Source of the DNA: Brienomyrus brachyistius
Lineage: Eukaryota; Chordata; Actinopteri; Osteoglossiformes; Mormyridae
Length of the DNA: 64,000 nt
Direction of reading: 5' to 3'
Assembly: GCF_023856365.1 (NCBI RefSeq)
Contig: NC_064538.1
Span: 17,440,935 to 17,504,934, forward strand
In this document: positions 37,501 to 50,759 of the stretch, in pieces
Layout of the letters: each line of letters starts with the position of its first letter
How positions within the stretch are numbered: position 1 is the stretch's first letter
The notes under the pieces: generated by a model
What the model saw: only the letters and a program-made list of their open reading frames with translations
What the model was told of the DNA's origin: nothing
Database searches by the model: none
Program-made: the position numbers and the translations under genes

Positions 37501-40500
37501 ACAGCCATTATAACCCATATAAAAAAAAAATGTTTTTTTTTTTAATATAACTGTCTGGCCATAGTGATTAATTCAAATCATATGCCATTTTCCTCATTCT
37601 CCACAAGCGCAATGATATGCGAGAAGGTGGAATGTGACTGCCAGAAAAGGGGGGTATACACAACTAGGCCGTGTTTACGTATAAGTGATCCTTAAATGCC
37701 CCTTTTCAGTACTTAAGGAGTAAAAAGCCTTTGCCAACGCATTCGGTTCTGTGTGGCTGGGGTACACACCACAACACGCACCAGTAACAGGGACGCCTGA
37801 CGATGACACCTGATCACATGACGTACAATTGGGATCGAGACAGAAGCCACCACCTTGTCCTTTTTACGGTAACTGGACCTCCTTGACAAACCATCGCTAA
37901 CAATCACTGGAGAACGGGAAGTAGGGGGCACTTTACAGAGTGACTAGCAAGCCAGCCTTCCCACCTACCCTCCAACCAAATCAGGACCCCAGAAGCACTA
38001 ACAGCGGGGGGGGGGGGGGCTCAGCCGCTATTCGGAGATGGGAGTCCATGGCTCCAGACCAGGTAGGGTAGAGGTGGACAGACCATTCTTCTTCTCTCGT
38101 TAACACCCCAAAATCCTCAGGGTTTTCACAGGAAGACCACCAACGCGGCAGAAGGTATCTGCTCGTAATCACGATTCGGCAGAGGTGTAATTGCAAAAAG
38201 CCGTGTTTTTTTTTCCTTTCACATTCTACTTTTTTACGAGTTTCACGCTGGGGAAACATTCCCGGTCGTTGGCTTTAATTACATTTGACGGGAATTTTCA
38301 AACGGAACAAAGCACAAGCGGTGTAATTCCTCAGTAATTTCTCAGACGAAGCACCGAAAACTTTTGAGGGACGTCAAAGTCGGGTCTGAACTTCTGGCAC
38401 ATCAGCCGTCACGGGAACCTACAAACGACCATGTTTGCGGACACACGTATTCTTCTGAAATGTAAACAATTCCTGACAGCAGACAATTATTTATGGTCCG
38501 CTTATTCTGCGTTATGGTGGTATGCCTTTAACGAGTTTCAGTGAATATCATATCATGAAGAGAGAGGTTGGTGCAGGTATTTTAGGAAATATTCTGAGGC
38601 CGTGAAGTGAAATGAAATCTGCGTAATTTAAAGTGAAGCATTTGCCTGCCTCAGAGTGGACAGAAATGATACTATTACCATTGTTGCTTAACTAAATTAG
38701 AGGCGCTTTGGCTATGTAGGGCTTTGTTTACACCATGGACCAACCCAAGTTCAAAGGCCTCGGCTCAAAACAGGAAGTGACTTGAGAAGGACACACATAC
38801 ACCGTTTCAGATATATCTCCTTTGGAATCATACACATTTCAAAAACCGTAAATTAGCACATTTTATTGTAACTGAATTTCGGTGCTATGAAAAACGGTTC
38901 CATTCCTTCAATTCCTTCCTCCTGTTTTCCTGGTCATAAACCATAATAATATCCATGTATCCATCTTTCAGAACCATTTATCCTATGCAGTGCATCATGA
39001 TATATGTTTTCGTATTAGAGTGGAAATGTATGCTGACTATTCAAACCTGTTTTTAACTAAACTCAGGTGCCGTAACGCGCAAGGTTTCTCTCTTTTGACG
39101 TCTGTATAGGATGACTAAAAGTCACAATGCTTTTGATGCACTACAGTGTGCGAGGCTGAAAGGCTCTCGTGTGCTTGGTGGGTGTCAGAACCCAATGAGA
39201 CCCAACTGACAGTAGGAGGATTGAACAATATGGCGAGCTTGCATAAACGACAGACTCCCTTCCAGTTCCCTCAGTGGCCTGCAGATGGTGCTGTCTGTGA
39301 CACTGTGGCCAGCCATCGGCTGTGCCGGCATCATGCTGTGCTCACAGCTACGTCCCCATTGCCTCCCCGCTGGCACAGACTTGTAACAAGAGCCTTTTAC
39401 TCTACAGGAGCAGCATTCTGAGGAGACGAACTTTGCAATTAGCCGGTGTTAATTTTACAGTGTGGGAATGGCGAACCGGTTTGAGCCAGAGGAGTCGGTC
39501 TCGGGGATCAGAGTCGGATGTAGTATTTTTAGCCGCAGCTGAGAGTGAGGTGTGTTATACAGGACGTTCCTGTGTTGGGGGATCCAGCCCAGCTTCCTAG
39601 ACCCCTGTGGAGAGAGCATTTCCACTCCTGGCCCACTGGTAAGTTGTGGAGCTTGCCACGGCTTGGTGTGAGAGGGGAACAAGGGTCACTTCCTACAGAC
39701 TTCCTTTTTGAAGCCATAAAAAAAGTATCTGAAGACAAACAAAGAGAAGGGGAGGGGGGGGGGATTGACAGCCAGTGACAGGAGAGCATGTTTTCCCCCT
39801 TGATGGACAGAGAGGATGTTTGCAGTATGTTTCTCTCACCCTTGGTCTGTCTGTCATGTCTTCTTGCACCTCAATTCCCTGGTTCCTCTAGTGTGGGCTT
39901 GCTGCCTGGCAATCCTCAGGTAAACAGGCCACGCTCTGTGCAATCCATAGAGCGACAGATTAACGCCTCGTGCTCCAGAGGCTGCCGCCCTCACACGCAC
40001 GCGTAACCTAGAGCCAGGCAAGGCCCACGTAAGCACAAGCTATCCTTGGGTGTTGGCCGGTAGCCGTGGTGGCAGGAAGGAGAAAATCCTCCCATTCGGA
40101 AGCTCGGGATCCAGAAGCGTGGAGCTTCTTGCTCAACTCAGCTTTGATACTAGTCCCAGCTGCATCTGGTAATCATCTGTCGAAAGCCATCTTTTACAAA
40201 TAACTGAAAAATTGCTACGTCTTGCAAAATGCATACCGAGCTGCTCGGTAAAACTTTACAGTGGCGGCTTCTGTTCGTGCCTTTCAAACGTGGGTGTGAT
40301 GCGGAGCAAAAAAAGACCGGAGCTACCTGTACGTAAATAAACGTCACTCAGTATCAACAAGACCGCAGTGTGTGTTTATTTCTTGAGTGTGTCTATTGAC
40401 CTCATCCACTCTATCAATCTCCCAGGAACATTCGATTTATCATAAACACACTGTGCTTCTTACAGCAACTTCCTCTCTCTGTAACTGATATTATGCAATA

Positions 40501-43240
40501 GAGGGAGCAGCTTACAGCTGCGTTCTTTGGCCATTTCGGACATTCGCTTTTGCAAGCACCTAAAATACCGGACTTAACACAAAAAACATTAACTGAAAGT
40601 CTTCCTTGCAAAAAGCAAGGCCGGTTGACTCCAGTCTTTGCTCTATCGGAAAATTATGGATCATTTCTCTTCCTTTGCTTCAGTGGCATTTTAATTTGGA
40701 ATTAGAGTCTCTTTTGAACACTACATGGTGTAATTGGGCCTATGCAGATTTGTGTTGCCGTTTAAATAAATTAGCATCAATTTGAGTCGCTTTCTTTCGC
40801 TGAGTCAGTTCCAGTTTTACCGACTCGTCTGAGTTCTCCCAATTTCCCAGCTTTTTCCCTCAGCAGTAGCAGCATTATGTTCGCCCGCACACTCATTTTC
40901 CACCCTTTACTCCATTCGTTAGCTCCTTGCATTCTGCCCGCCAGCCAGACTTCCTCAAACTAGCTAATGTTCCCTTACCCCCGCCTATGGAACAGAGTCC
41001 TTGGAGAATTTTTCTGGAGCATGAGCACACCTCCGATAACCTCAGCTAGCGGACAGATAAATCGATTAAACGAATCAGGCATCCAAGGCCACGCTGAGGT
41101 TCTGGGCACGTGCCTTTGACAAGCTCCTGTGCTTCATCTCTCCTAGACAGCAACCAGAGGAACCAAATGAAGGAGTGATGAATGTGTGTGTGCGTGTGTG
41201 GGTGCGTGCGCACCTCCACACCCTAGGGGTGTGCTGAGAATATTCATCTGGCCTGGGTATTGACAATAACACAATAATCTTCATCGGACTATCCCAGGTT
41301 CAGGCCAAAACAATTCGGCATCATGCTCGCGGAATTCTGCTCTTCCTCTTGGTATCAGCAGCTTTTTTTGTCAATGAAATTGAAGAGTAAGCCTTACTGT
41401 GATTTAGATCAGGAATTTTAAGCCCGGCTTGGTCCATGGTGTAAACATTTATGATGGTCTTTGTTCCAGTTGAATTTGTAATAATTTAGGCATGAGTGAG
41501 CTGTCGATTGAAACCAGACCTGTTGTAAATGCTGAATACTGACCGGGCATTTTGTGTTTGGTGGCTTAAAAATATATCTGATTTATAATTTCATGATAGA
41601 CCAGTGCAGACTTCACAGTTAAAAGGATGGTCAGAATCAAAAGCAGTGTTATGCATGTTAGGTTGCATTGCAGACCTGGTTAACCCTGGCTGAGTCGCTG
41701 AACCTTGTCTCCTTCCTAAGAATGCTGTCGGCTTATACATGATATATCTTAATCTGACAGGTACAGGTACACAGGAATTGTTTAATTTCAGAGAACAGGG
41801 TCGTCCATCTAACCGGTGCCAGTTTTTGGGGTTCAGGGCCTTATTTTTCAAACCACGAGATTCAAACCAGCAGCCTTCTGGACGCCAGCTCCTAACCCGG
41901 AGAGCCACATACAGAATAAAAATAACTAATATTAAATAATAAACATATGATTTATTAGAAAACTATTATAACATGACATATCGTGCTATTATATAATAAT
42001 ATAATACATTATAATGCATGACTTAAATAGTAGCTCAGGATCAACTGGAAGTATTTATAATGAGTTACGACAAAACAAATTGTGAGACTGGTGGTGTAGC
42101 TCTAAGACAGAACCACGTGAGAGAGGGATTTTGAGTTTTACCTGGAGGTGCATAGGTCTTGCATGACCATCCTGGCCTAAATTAAAGCAAATTCTCATGC
42201 AGATGCACCATTGTAATAAGTGACAGGTGAAGGTGGGCCGTCACCTGACTCACCCTCCCGAGACTGATAGCGTGATACATTCACTCAGCTCATAACATTT
42301 ATAGCATGCGGCCGTCTCTATTTTTTCCTGAACTGAAATGACAAGAACAATTTAAAAACTTTTCCATTAGACTGCTTTGCTCAGCCGTCACCTTGTAACG
42401 CCATTTATCTGTGTCTGCATGCTTTCTGCCACACTAGTGACAAAACAGCACAAACTGATATTTACTTTCTTGGGAAATGTGACAAATCTAATAGCATTGC
42501 TCAGCGGAAGCCTGCCACTGTCTTTCCTTCAGTTCTGCTCTTCCAAATTCTACATTCAAATTTAAAACTTTAATTCCACATCCGAATTCTAAATTCCGAT
42601 ACAACACTCTCTTCTTAAATTCTAGATGTTTTTTTTTCTATATGGTAACACTACACCATCATAAATTAAAAGTTCCTTATAATTCGTTTGGTATACTTCA
42701 TTGCAGGTTTATTACTACTTATTGTCATGCATTAAAATGTTTTATGTGCACATTTTGTGTGAGCCACATGAATACTTCTGTCTGTCCCATTGATGCAATA
42801 CGTAGCTTTTAGAAGTTTATTATGTCATCCCATGGAAGGGTTTCCTAAAATAGTAAAAATAGCATATTATCTTATTAGTAATCAGACTAACAAACTGTGG
42901 CTTGCAGATGTTGAAATAAATGCAGAGTGTTTAAATGATCAATAAAGTTTTCTGGGCTTCTTTGCCGTCTTCCAGCACGTGTGCCAAAATGGTTTTGCAT
43001 TTCGCAGCAAAGTGAACGCTGCCGCACTCAGCAGAACGCCTCTGGGGAGACGTGGCATGGAGCCGTGTCGAGTTTGGACCGCATGACCAGACATCTGCAT
43101 CCTGCCACCGCTCTATATGTCACATACACAGCACATCAGATCACACCTGCCTCACGAGAGACCTCCCTCACGGAGCCACCCACTCGCCCGGTCCTCCCCC
43201 ACGCTCCCCCTCGCCCTTCTCTGAAAAAAAAAATCTTGTA
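34507..43240. other. Region upstream of the ERG first coding exon
   Basis: No coding exons recognised. It contains a SINE-like copy (41591-41915), GC-rich tracts at 34680-36600, several poly-C/poly-G runs (36069-36078, 37431-37437, 38005-38017) and otherwise AT-rich DNA. A possible untranslated exon ends at 35311 (AGCAAG|GTAATG), too weak to annotate. Confidence 0.45.
41591..41915 (-). repeat. tRNA-derived SINE-like copy
   Basis: Read on the minus strand, TGTGGCTCTCCGGGTTAGGA resembles an A box and CTGGTTTGAATCTCG a B box at tRNA-like spacing. The open frame across it (LRVRSWRPEGCWFESR) is a familiar spurious translation of tRNA-like repeats. The 3' end is unclear. Confidence 0.5.
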
Positions 43241-43249
43241 ACACACATC

Positions 43250-43502
43250 ATTAGGAATAACAACATTGTTTTTAGTCCTTCTTATCTCCTCGCTCCCAAA
43301 TATCCTGTTTCTTCGAGTTGCTGCAGCCAGAACCAATAGAAACCTCTTCCTGCTATTGCCTGACTTCACTTCCCAGTGTTAGCACAATCTCATCCGCTCC
43401 AAAGAAACGTTTAGTAGAACCTCAACTTGCCCGCTGTCCGCAAAATAATACAGAATTACTTCTGAATTCAGAACAGGACTCGATCGATCATTCTGATCGA
43501 CA
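43250..43502 (+). promoter_or_regulatory. erg: Probable ERG promoter and 5' UTR for the MASTIK transcript
   Basis: Directly upstream of the start codon is a CCAAT box (43333-43337), an AGGAAG-type ETS site on the minus strand (43346-43351), and a second GGGAAG site (43369-43374). No TATA box stands out. ETS sites suit known auto- and cross-regulation of ERG by ETS factors in endothelial cells. The transcription start is not visible, so the division between promoter and UTR is inferred. Confidence 0.45.
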
Positions 43503-43520
43503 ATGGCGAGCACTATAAAG
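43503..43520 (+). CDS. erg: ERG first coding exon (MASTIK)
   Basis: Only 18 coding bases: ATG to AAG followed by donor GTAAGT, reading MASTIK. It joins in phase 0 to EALSVV at 52160, reproducing the N terminus of a known vertebrate ERG isoform. It is too short to find by open-frame search. Upstream sequence is its 5' UTR and promoter. Confidence 0.92.
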
Positions 43521-46500
43521 GTAAGTGAGCTTGAATGTTTTTGTTTGTTTGTTTGTTTCTAAATTTTCGTGTCACTTTATGCAAGTTTTACGGTCAACTG
43601 TCATGGTTTTTCATTACACACACTTTACAGAAAACAGATTAATGGTGTGCGGGTAACACCCTTCTGCCATGCTGGTGTGACAAGATTTCCTTTTCGCCGC
43701 TTTGTAAATTTCCTTTTTCCTACTTCGGCTATCTGCAGGGTTTCTGCATTTTTAATTGTAATTGCAAAAAAGGGAATTTTACCTGTTTTGTCAGAATGAA
43801 AATGAAAATGATGAACAAGCAGGAGTCATTACTACTTAGGATGTGAGGATAATGAAAGGGTTTCAACCGGCGTTGTTCTAATTTGTTTTTTAATTTTTTC
43901 CCCAATTTTTCTTTTTGTAACGTTTTTAGCGTTTTGTGTGACATTAATAAACTTGCCTAAAATAAATTAAAATCTGAATAGTTTTGTTTGGTGAAAAATT
44001 TTAAGAGTTTTTAAAGTCGTTACTACTGTATTTTTAGTTGAAAAAATATTCATATGAAGCGAAAAAAATAGCAAATGGTTATAGCAAAAAGACAAATTTA
44101 CATATGATTTATTACCAGCTTAATATTATTTTTTATTGACATTTGACCTGCTGGAGGGCTTTACACCATATGTTTTAGAAACTGATAAATATCAGTTTTA
44201 ATGGGTATATATTAAAATTACTCGACATCCAGCTATGCTACTTCGGTTGTTAAAAGTCTATTCTTACAAACCTCAAAGTGTAGCGTGTTCAGATAAATAG
44301 AGAGATGAGATCAAGTCACTCTGTATTTCAGTAAAAACGTATTGTTGTGAAAACACAGGTAAATTAAATGAAATATTAAGGCAAAAAAGAAAACGGTAAC
44401 AATCATGGGAAAGCGACAAGGCTGGATAAGCTCCCGTTCTCTGGTCCCTTGGCTGGGAATCACCTAGCAGACTGGACATCGTGTTAGTTTGACCTCTGTT
44501 GAGTTCAGTCCACCTCTTGTCTCCTAAACAAAGATGTTTACGTTGAGAGTTGAAACATTATGTGAACAATAAGACAAAAGGCAGGGACTACAGTGGTAGC
44601 AATAATTACATAACCATCTGTCCGACCGCCTCAGAATATAAATAGTATAGCAAGAGATAGAGTAGGGTACCAGTAAATGTTTTCAGAAGGATTCTTGTCC
44701 TTTGTGTTCTGTGACGATATTGTACCGGGTCTGTATCTGGCACGTCCTACGGAGAAACAACCCACACCTCTGTTTGTAGGTTTCTCCAGGCACAGGGGCT
44801 GTTTATCAGATGTAATTTTATATTTACAATTTTTTCCTCTAGGAAATCCTCCTCGCGTTTTTCTGTTACACTGCTTACTGTGTCCAGGATCTAACAAACC
44901 ATATAATATATCAGCTCATAAGCGCCGCATGGGTTATGAGTTACATGCACATATATGCGTAGCTATATTAGCGTAGCTGGATGCAGGTCACATCGGAGCA
45001 GTGACAGTCGCAGCCGTGATGTTGCACACAAACCACAGGGACCCGTGGCTGCAGCAGAGTGGCTCTGGAGGTCCTGTGGTTACGCCGCGATCTGCTGCCT
45101 GGCTCGGACGCACGAGCTACAGCATGGGGAACCACGAACGTTGTGCGGCCATTGGGGCGGGGGAAGAGTGCCGCGACACCCCAGAGTTCTCCTTTTCACA
45201 ATGGTCAGATCTGGTGATGGTGACGAAAAAATGGGCGAGGGGGTTGGGGGGGGGGGGGGGGGGGGGCAAAAGTTAATTCAGTCATTGAGCAAGTCTGTCT
45301 GAAGACAAAACAAGGAAACACAAAGACGCGTCGGCCTGGCTGCTCTGGCAGGTCTCCTCCATTGCTGTGTCTGCCGTGAGGGTTACCCTTCCTCATACGG
45401 GTCGTTTTCAGGGCTCCTGGGTTCAGTCGGGTTCCTCGGAACCTGTGGTGTCACCCTGTCGCCAAGCTGTGTTTTCAGCACCCAAAACGGCTTCACCTCA
45501 GCACTTGGCTAAGAGCGGCCCTGCCCTCGCCGCACCGCACTGCACTGCAAGGCTGTTGTTTTTGGCCGTTGCCCCCGGTTAAATACTCACAACACAGGAC
45601 TTCCTTCACAGCCCCTAAGTGTTTAGAATCCATTGCGTCTTTTGAAGAAATTAAGATACAGGAGTCATTGTTTGTGCCCGAGACAGCTAGCTGCGAATGT
45701 TATTGAAGGTGTGAACCTTTTACTCAAATATGCTAGGCTAAATCGGAGCGATATTACATTTTCCTGGTTACTTTCTCGGGCAATTGGAAATAAGGTTCAG
45801 CATTCTAAAGTAACAGTGGTCAGCATGATTATTGTGCAAGAACGTTTGTGCCATGTGCTTGTGGTATGTAAATTGTCCGGCTTCCATTTTGCTATGCATG
45901 AGAGCACCTTCACATGGTGAGGAATGTGGTCATGTTCGCCCATCCCAAGAAACACCACGACTTCAGCAGAACATGCTACGTCACATGTCGCATGTTCTAA
46001 GAGTGTTAGTGTGCTAGCTATAAGCTAGCTACCTTAACCAGCGGTGACCCGTAATAAGGGGTGACTTTCTCACTACCTAATTAACCGCACTGCTGTACTG
46101 CAAATGCTCTCGGCCCCCGCCCCGGTGGTGGTGACACAGCCTCAAATGGCAGCCACAATCAAAGCTACGACAGGCCAGAACTTCCCTTTTCCATCCCGGT
46201 CGCCGATAGTCAGCCACCCCAGGAACTTTCAATGCAGGAAGTTCTTTAAGACTGGACATCCTGTCTGCCGCCACATGGTGGAGTGGGCTGCCGATGTTCC
46301 ACCCGTATGAATGAACCGCCGTCGCCCATTCATTCGGCAAAAGGCACTCGGCATGCGTATGTGAGGGATCTGATTGGAGAAACAACCGTAACCCAAGCGA
46401 CAACAGGATATATCGTGCATTGGAATAGTACTGTACAGATTTACGTATACAGAAACCCCTTACTTTCATTGTCACATCATTGCACTTAATGTGGATTTTC

Positions 46501-49500
46501 AAATATATATATTCAAGGCTTAAGTTTATAATTTACAACTAATTCCAACACCGATATCCAGTGCAATGTTGGAATACCTAAGACAATTATAAAGATTAAT
46601 GATGACTGAAATCCCATCCAAGGTGCCCCCTCCCTCATACCCTGTGCTGCCTGGGGTAGGCTCCAGCCAACCTCCCCCCGCCACCCTTCTCAGGATAAAT
46701 AGGTAGAAGATTCATGGATGGATGATTAAGGATTTGATGGTGGAAATGGTTGGTCGTAATTCAGCAAGATGACATGAGTTCGTTTGTGGATTTGTCTCGT
46801 AGCAACGCAGTGCAGATGGTGGGATTCCTACTGGGCCACCTACTGGCTGTTTGGTGGGAGGCAGATAGCGGTAGAGGTGGGGGGTTCTGATGGAAGACCC
46901 ACCTGACCCACATCCAGTGAGCGGTGCGGCCGTGCCAGACCAGCTTGCCAAAGCTCCATGTGTCGGGGCTCACGTCCCCGTAATACACGGATGAGCATCT
47001 CTGTCCTCGAAATGAAAAAAAAAACTGGGCTAAACCTCTTTTTTCCCCTCTTAAATCTGTGTTTGTTTTCTTTGGCAGAGATACTGAGGTTTGCAAAATG
47101 ATCTCTCCTCTTTCCTTTGATGCAAATTACGACCGAAAGTGGAAAAATTCTGGAGCGCGCTGGGGCTCGCTTGAATGTTTTCGTGCCCCGCGCCAGACCG
47201 TTTGCGAACTGGCTGGAAATCGCAATATTTTTTTTGCCATATCGCTCAGTTTGATGCACAAGCCACTCCGCTGTCTGGCGGCTCTGCAGAGGCTTCGTTT
47301 GCTCCTGGCTTTTAGGGAGATCCTTTGGAATCACTCTGCATTTGCAAGCAAAATGTTCTCCAAAACACTGAAGCGCCTTTATCTGATTCTCCACGTGACA
47401 CACGGAGTCCTTCCTGCAAACGACGTTCGTCGTGCTTTTGGAGCCTCCTCATGGTCCCATATATCATCCATGGGATGAAAACGGAGGAAGCGGGAGGCTC
47501 ATCAGATAGACAGCGTTAGACGTTAACCCCGAGTGGATGTTGCTTTGTTTTGTTCTCCGTCGAGGAACAAAGGGCGTCACATGGCTACATTCATGCTTGT
47601 CGGCCAATTAATGCACGCCAGGGAGGCCAGCGGCCCATCGGGTGAAGGTTAATTGTCCGGCTGGCCCAATAATGCAGTTCACAGCTGACATATCTGGGAG
47701 GAACAGTGGCCACCATATTAATCTGGTTTCCGACACAACTTCCCTTTCCTCCAAGCGGTCTCGGTGCGGCCTCTTGACCTGTCACCAGGGCGGCTCCGCT
47801 TGGCGCTGAAAGGCCCTGGGAAGGGCCCCGCGGCCCCCCGACGGAAAGCGGCAGAGAGAGCGTGTGAAAGTGTGGGCGCGAAAAGAGGGGCGAGATGGAG
47901 AGCGCCTCCCGGTGGGTGGCTGTCATCTTCTTCGGGTGTTTTTTTAATGACGTTCTAACTGGCGGGACGATGAAAGGACTGGGGTTTGATTTCATTTGCC
48001 TCTGATTTTATTTTGACTGTGGTTTCTGGACGTCATTCTCTCCGCTTCAGCAGCATCATGGCCTGACGCGATGCTGGATGAAAGCGTTGACCTTTCACCT
48101 GAAAAGCAGACAGAAAAAAAACCCAGAAATGTCATTGCATTTTGTGGTTCTTTGAAGATAATTTTGAACTACATGAATTGTTCACCCTAAAAGGAATAGC
48201 TTTGCTGGAAATAAACCTGTAGCATACAGAGAATACTAGATGAAGTTGATGATGTTGTGAAGAGCGTACACTCTTACATAAGGGCATAAGGTTGAGCATG
48301 GGGGGTTGTTGAGGTCTCCACCCATTTAAGGGAGTCCACCAGGTTGTATTGGCTGGTTTTGATTATTGGGGGACGTTACAGCCCTCCCATAATTTTTGCC
48401 CATGTACACATCGTTCCAGTGATATTTTTCAATAGGTAATAAAAGGGGGGTTTCCCATTCCACAGATTTACTTCATGCAGCTTTTGCAAAGTAGAATGGT
48501 GGAACAGAGAAGTTGGGTAACAGCTAGAGGCAAATCCTGATTCATGGTTTCTTAATCCTGGTCCTGACTACGGACTGTTTGCTGGTCTTCTGTGTTAGCT
48601 GAGCCCTCAGTTAATTACCTTTAATTGAGCCTTTGATTGAATTAATGGGACTGCTAAAATAATATCATTTTTCTGTTTTCCTTGTTTAAATGTCTAACAC
48701 GGTAATTTTTCACATGATTTATTTAGCAAAATTACCTGAGCTAATGTTGATCCAACTTAAATAGTTTAAATACCTAGAGCAAGTCCTCAGCACAATGTTA
48801 TTTGAATCGTACCGTTAATTCTACCAGAATTTGAATCGTATATAATAATTTGATGGGACAAAAATCAGCCAACACAGTCAACAGGGGCCTCATGTATAAA
48901 CGGTGCGTACACACAAAAATGTTGCGTACGTCCGTTTCCACGCTCACGTCGAGATGTATAAAAACGAAACTTGGCGTACCGCTACGCACATTCTCACGGC
49001 AGCTCCACACATGCCGTACGCACGTTTCTGCTCGGTTTTGTATACGGACGGCTCCCAGTGGTAAGTCATTGCTACTGTGGTTTCCCTTTTTAAACTCACA
49101 ATCATGACGCTGACTTTATCCAATACACCGACATTAATTGTATGTTGTTTACAAATGTACGGAACCTGATTTTTAATCAATCTGTAACAATAAAACGGTG
49201 CAGAAAATGACCGAACTATTACAGCTACCGTGGCAGCTCTTACGTTACTAGAAGATATCGCAAATGGAAGAATTAGAAGAGAGCGTATATTCAGGGATCA
49301 TAGTGATTTCCTGGCCCATGATGATGACTGGCTTCTAAGTTGCTTTAGATTTCCCAGAGCGATACTCTTGGAGCTGTTCTGAACTAAGGCCAGCATTACA
49401 AAGGCAGACGATGAGGAATTGCGCCATACCTGTCCGTTACAAGTTCTGTCCACTCTGAGGTTTTTAGCCACAGGAGCTTTTCAGCGAGGACTTTGCAGAT

Positions 49501-50692
49501 CGATCGGGTATTTCTTACTCATCACTGAGTCACGCCATGCCAGCTGTATGGGACGGCATAATCCACTTGTCACCCAGGTATATAACATTTCCTTACACTG
49601 TGGTTGAACAGGCAAACATTAAGGCGCAATTTGCAGTGATGTCCGGTTTTCCCAATGTAATCGGAGCCATCGACTGCACTCACATTGCTATAAAGGCACC
49701 TTCAAAGAACGAACTTGCTTATGTAAATAGAAAGCACTTTCATTCCATTAATGTGCAAATAATATGTGATGCAAAAATGCGTCTCATTAATGTTGTGGCA
49801 AGATGGCCTGGCTCAACCCATGATTCGTTTGTTCTCAGAAATAGTAGTGTTGGGAAGAAACTTGACAATGGTGTGGTGTGTGATGGCTGGCTTCTCGGTA
49901 AGAAGATTTGTGTTTTATACTTTTGGGCCAAAATTGCAAGTTTTGTGCATGATGCAGCCATTTGACAATTCCTTAGGGGACAGTGGGTACCCACTGAAGA
50001 CGTGGCTTCTCACGCCACTCACGCCACTCACAAACCCACGGAGTAAACAAAAGCAACGTTATAATGATGCCCATTGTCAGGTTCGGGCAGCGGTAAAGTG
50101 CACTCTAGGGCAGCTTAAAGGCCGTTGGCGATGCCTGCCCTTAGCAAAAAAGTAGTATACTTGAAGTTCATGTTATTACGTATGCTTGAGTATAAGTATA
50201 AGTATACGTATAGCAAGTATACTATGGACCATGTACTTGTAATGTACTAGAAAGTATACCAATTTAATACACTATTAATATTAATGCACTTAGTCTTAGA
50301 CTTTTCTTTATACTTATTAGTATGTCAAGTATACTTCACTAAACTATTCTTAAGTATATAAAATATAGTATATAAAAAGTAAACTTGAATGCTGCCTCAG
50401 TTTTAGTTTTTACACTTGAATAAACTACTTTTTGCTAATGGTGGTCAAGACCAGTGAGGTGCTGCTCTATAGTCCACAGAAAGTCTGTCACATTCTGCAC
50501 GCATGTAGCGTGCTGCATAAAGTGGTGCAACATTTTTGTTTACCTGTACCTGAAGAGCTGAGGAATGATGAACCTGACCTCGACCCACCAAGTGTTCCGG
50601 CAAGTGGGGCAGCGTTACAACTTCGTTTGAATGTAACTTAACCATGCAAATAAATTAAACACGTTGGCCTACAGTACGACAGACAGACAAAC

Positions 50693-50759
<67 letters not shown>

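Larger units (their letters stand above)
43521..48884. other. erg: ERG intron 1, part before the Harbinger element
   Basis: No exons seen. It includes a long poly-G run (45247-45266), a repeat tail (46612-46735), and a CpG-rich, motif-dense block from about 46990 to 48060 that could be regulatory. The rest is AT-rich intron. Confidence 0.5.

Noticed and set aside
46840..47403. Minus-strand frame of 187 aa
   Set aside because: The longest open frame in the window, but it lies in ERG intron 1, reads as Lys/Arg-rich non-repetitive sequence without recognisable domains, and is better explained by GC-richer, stop-poor DNA.
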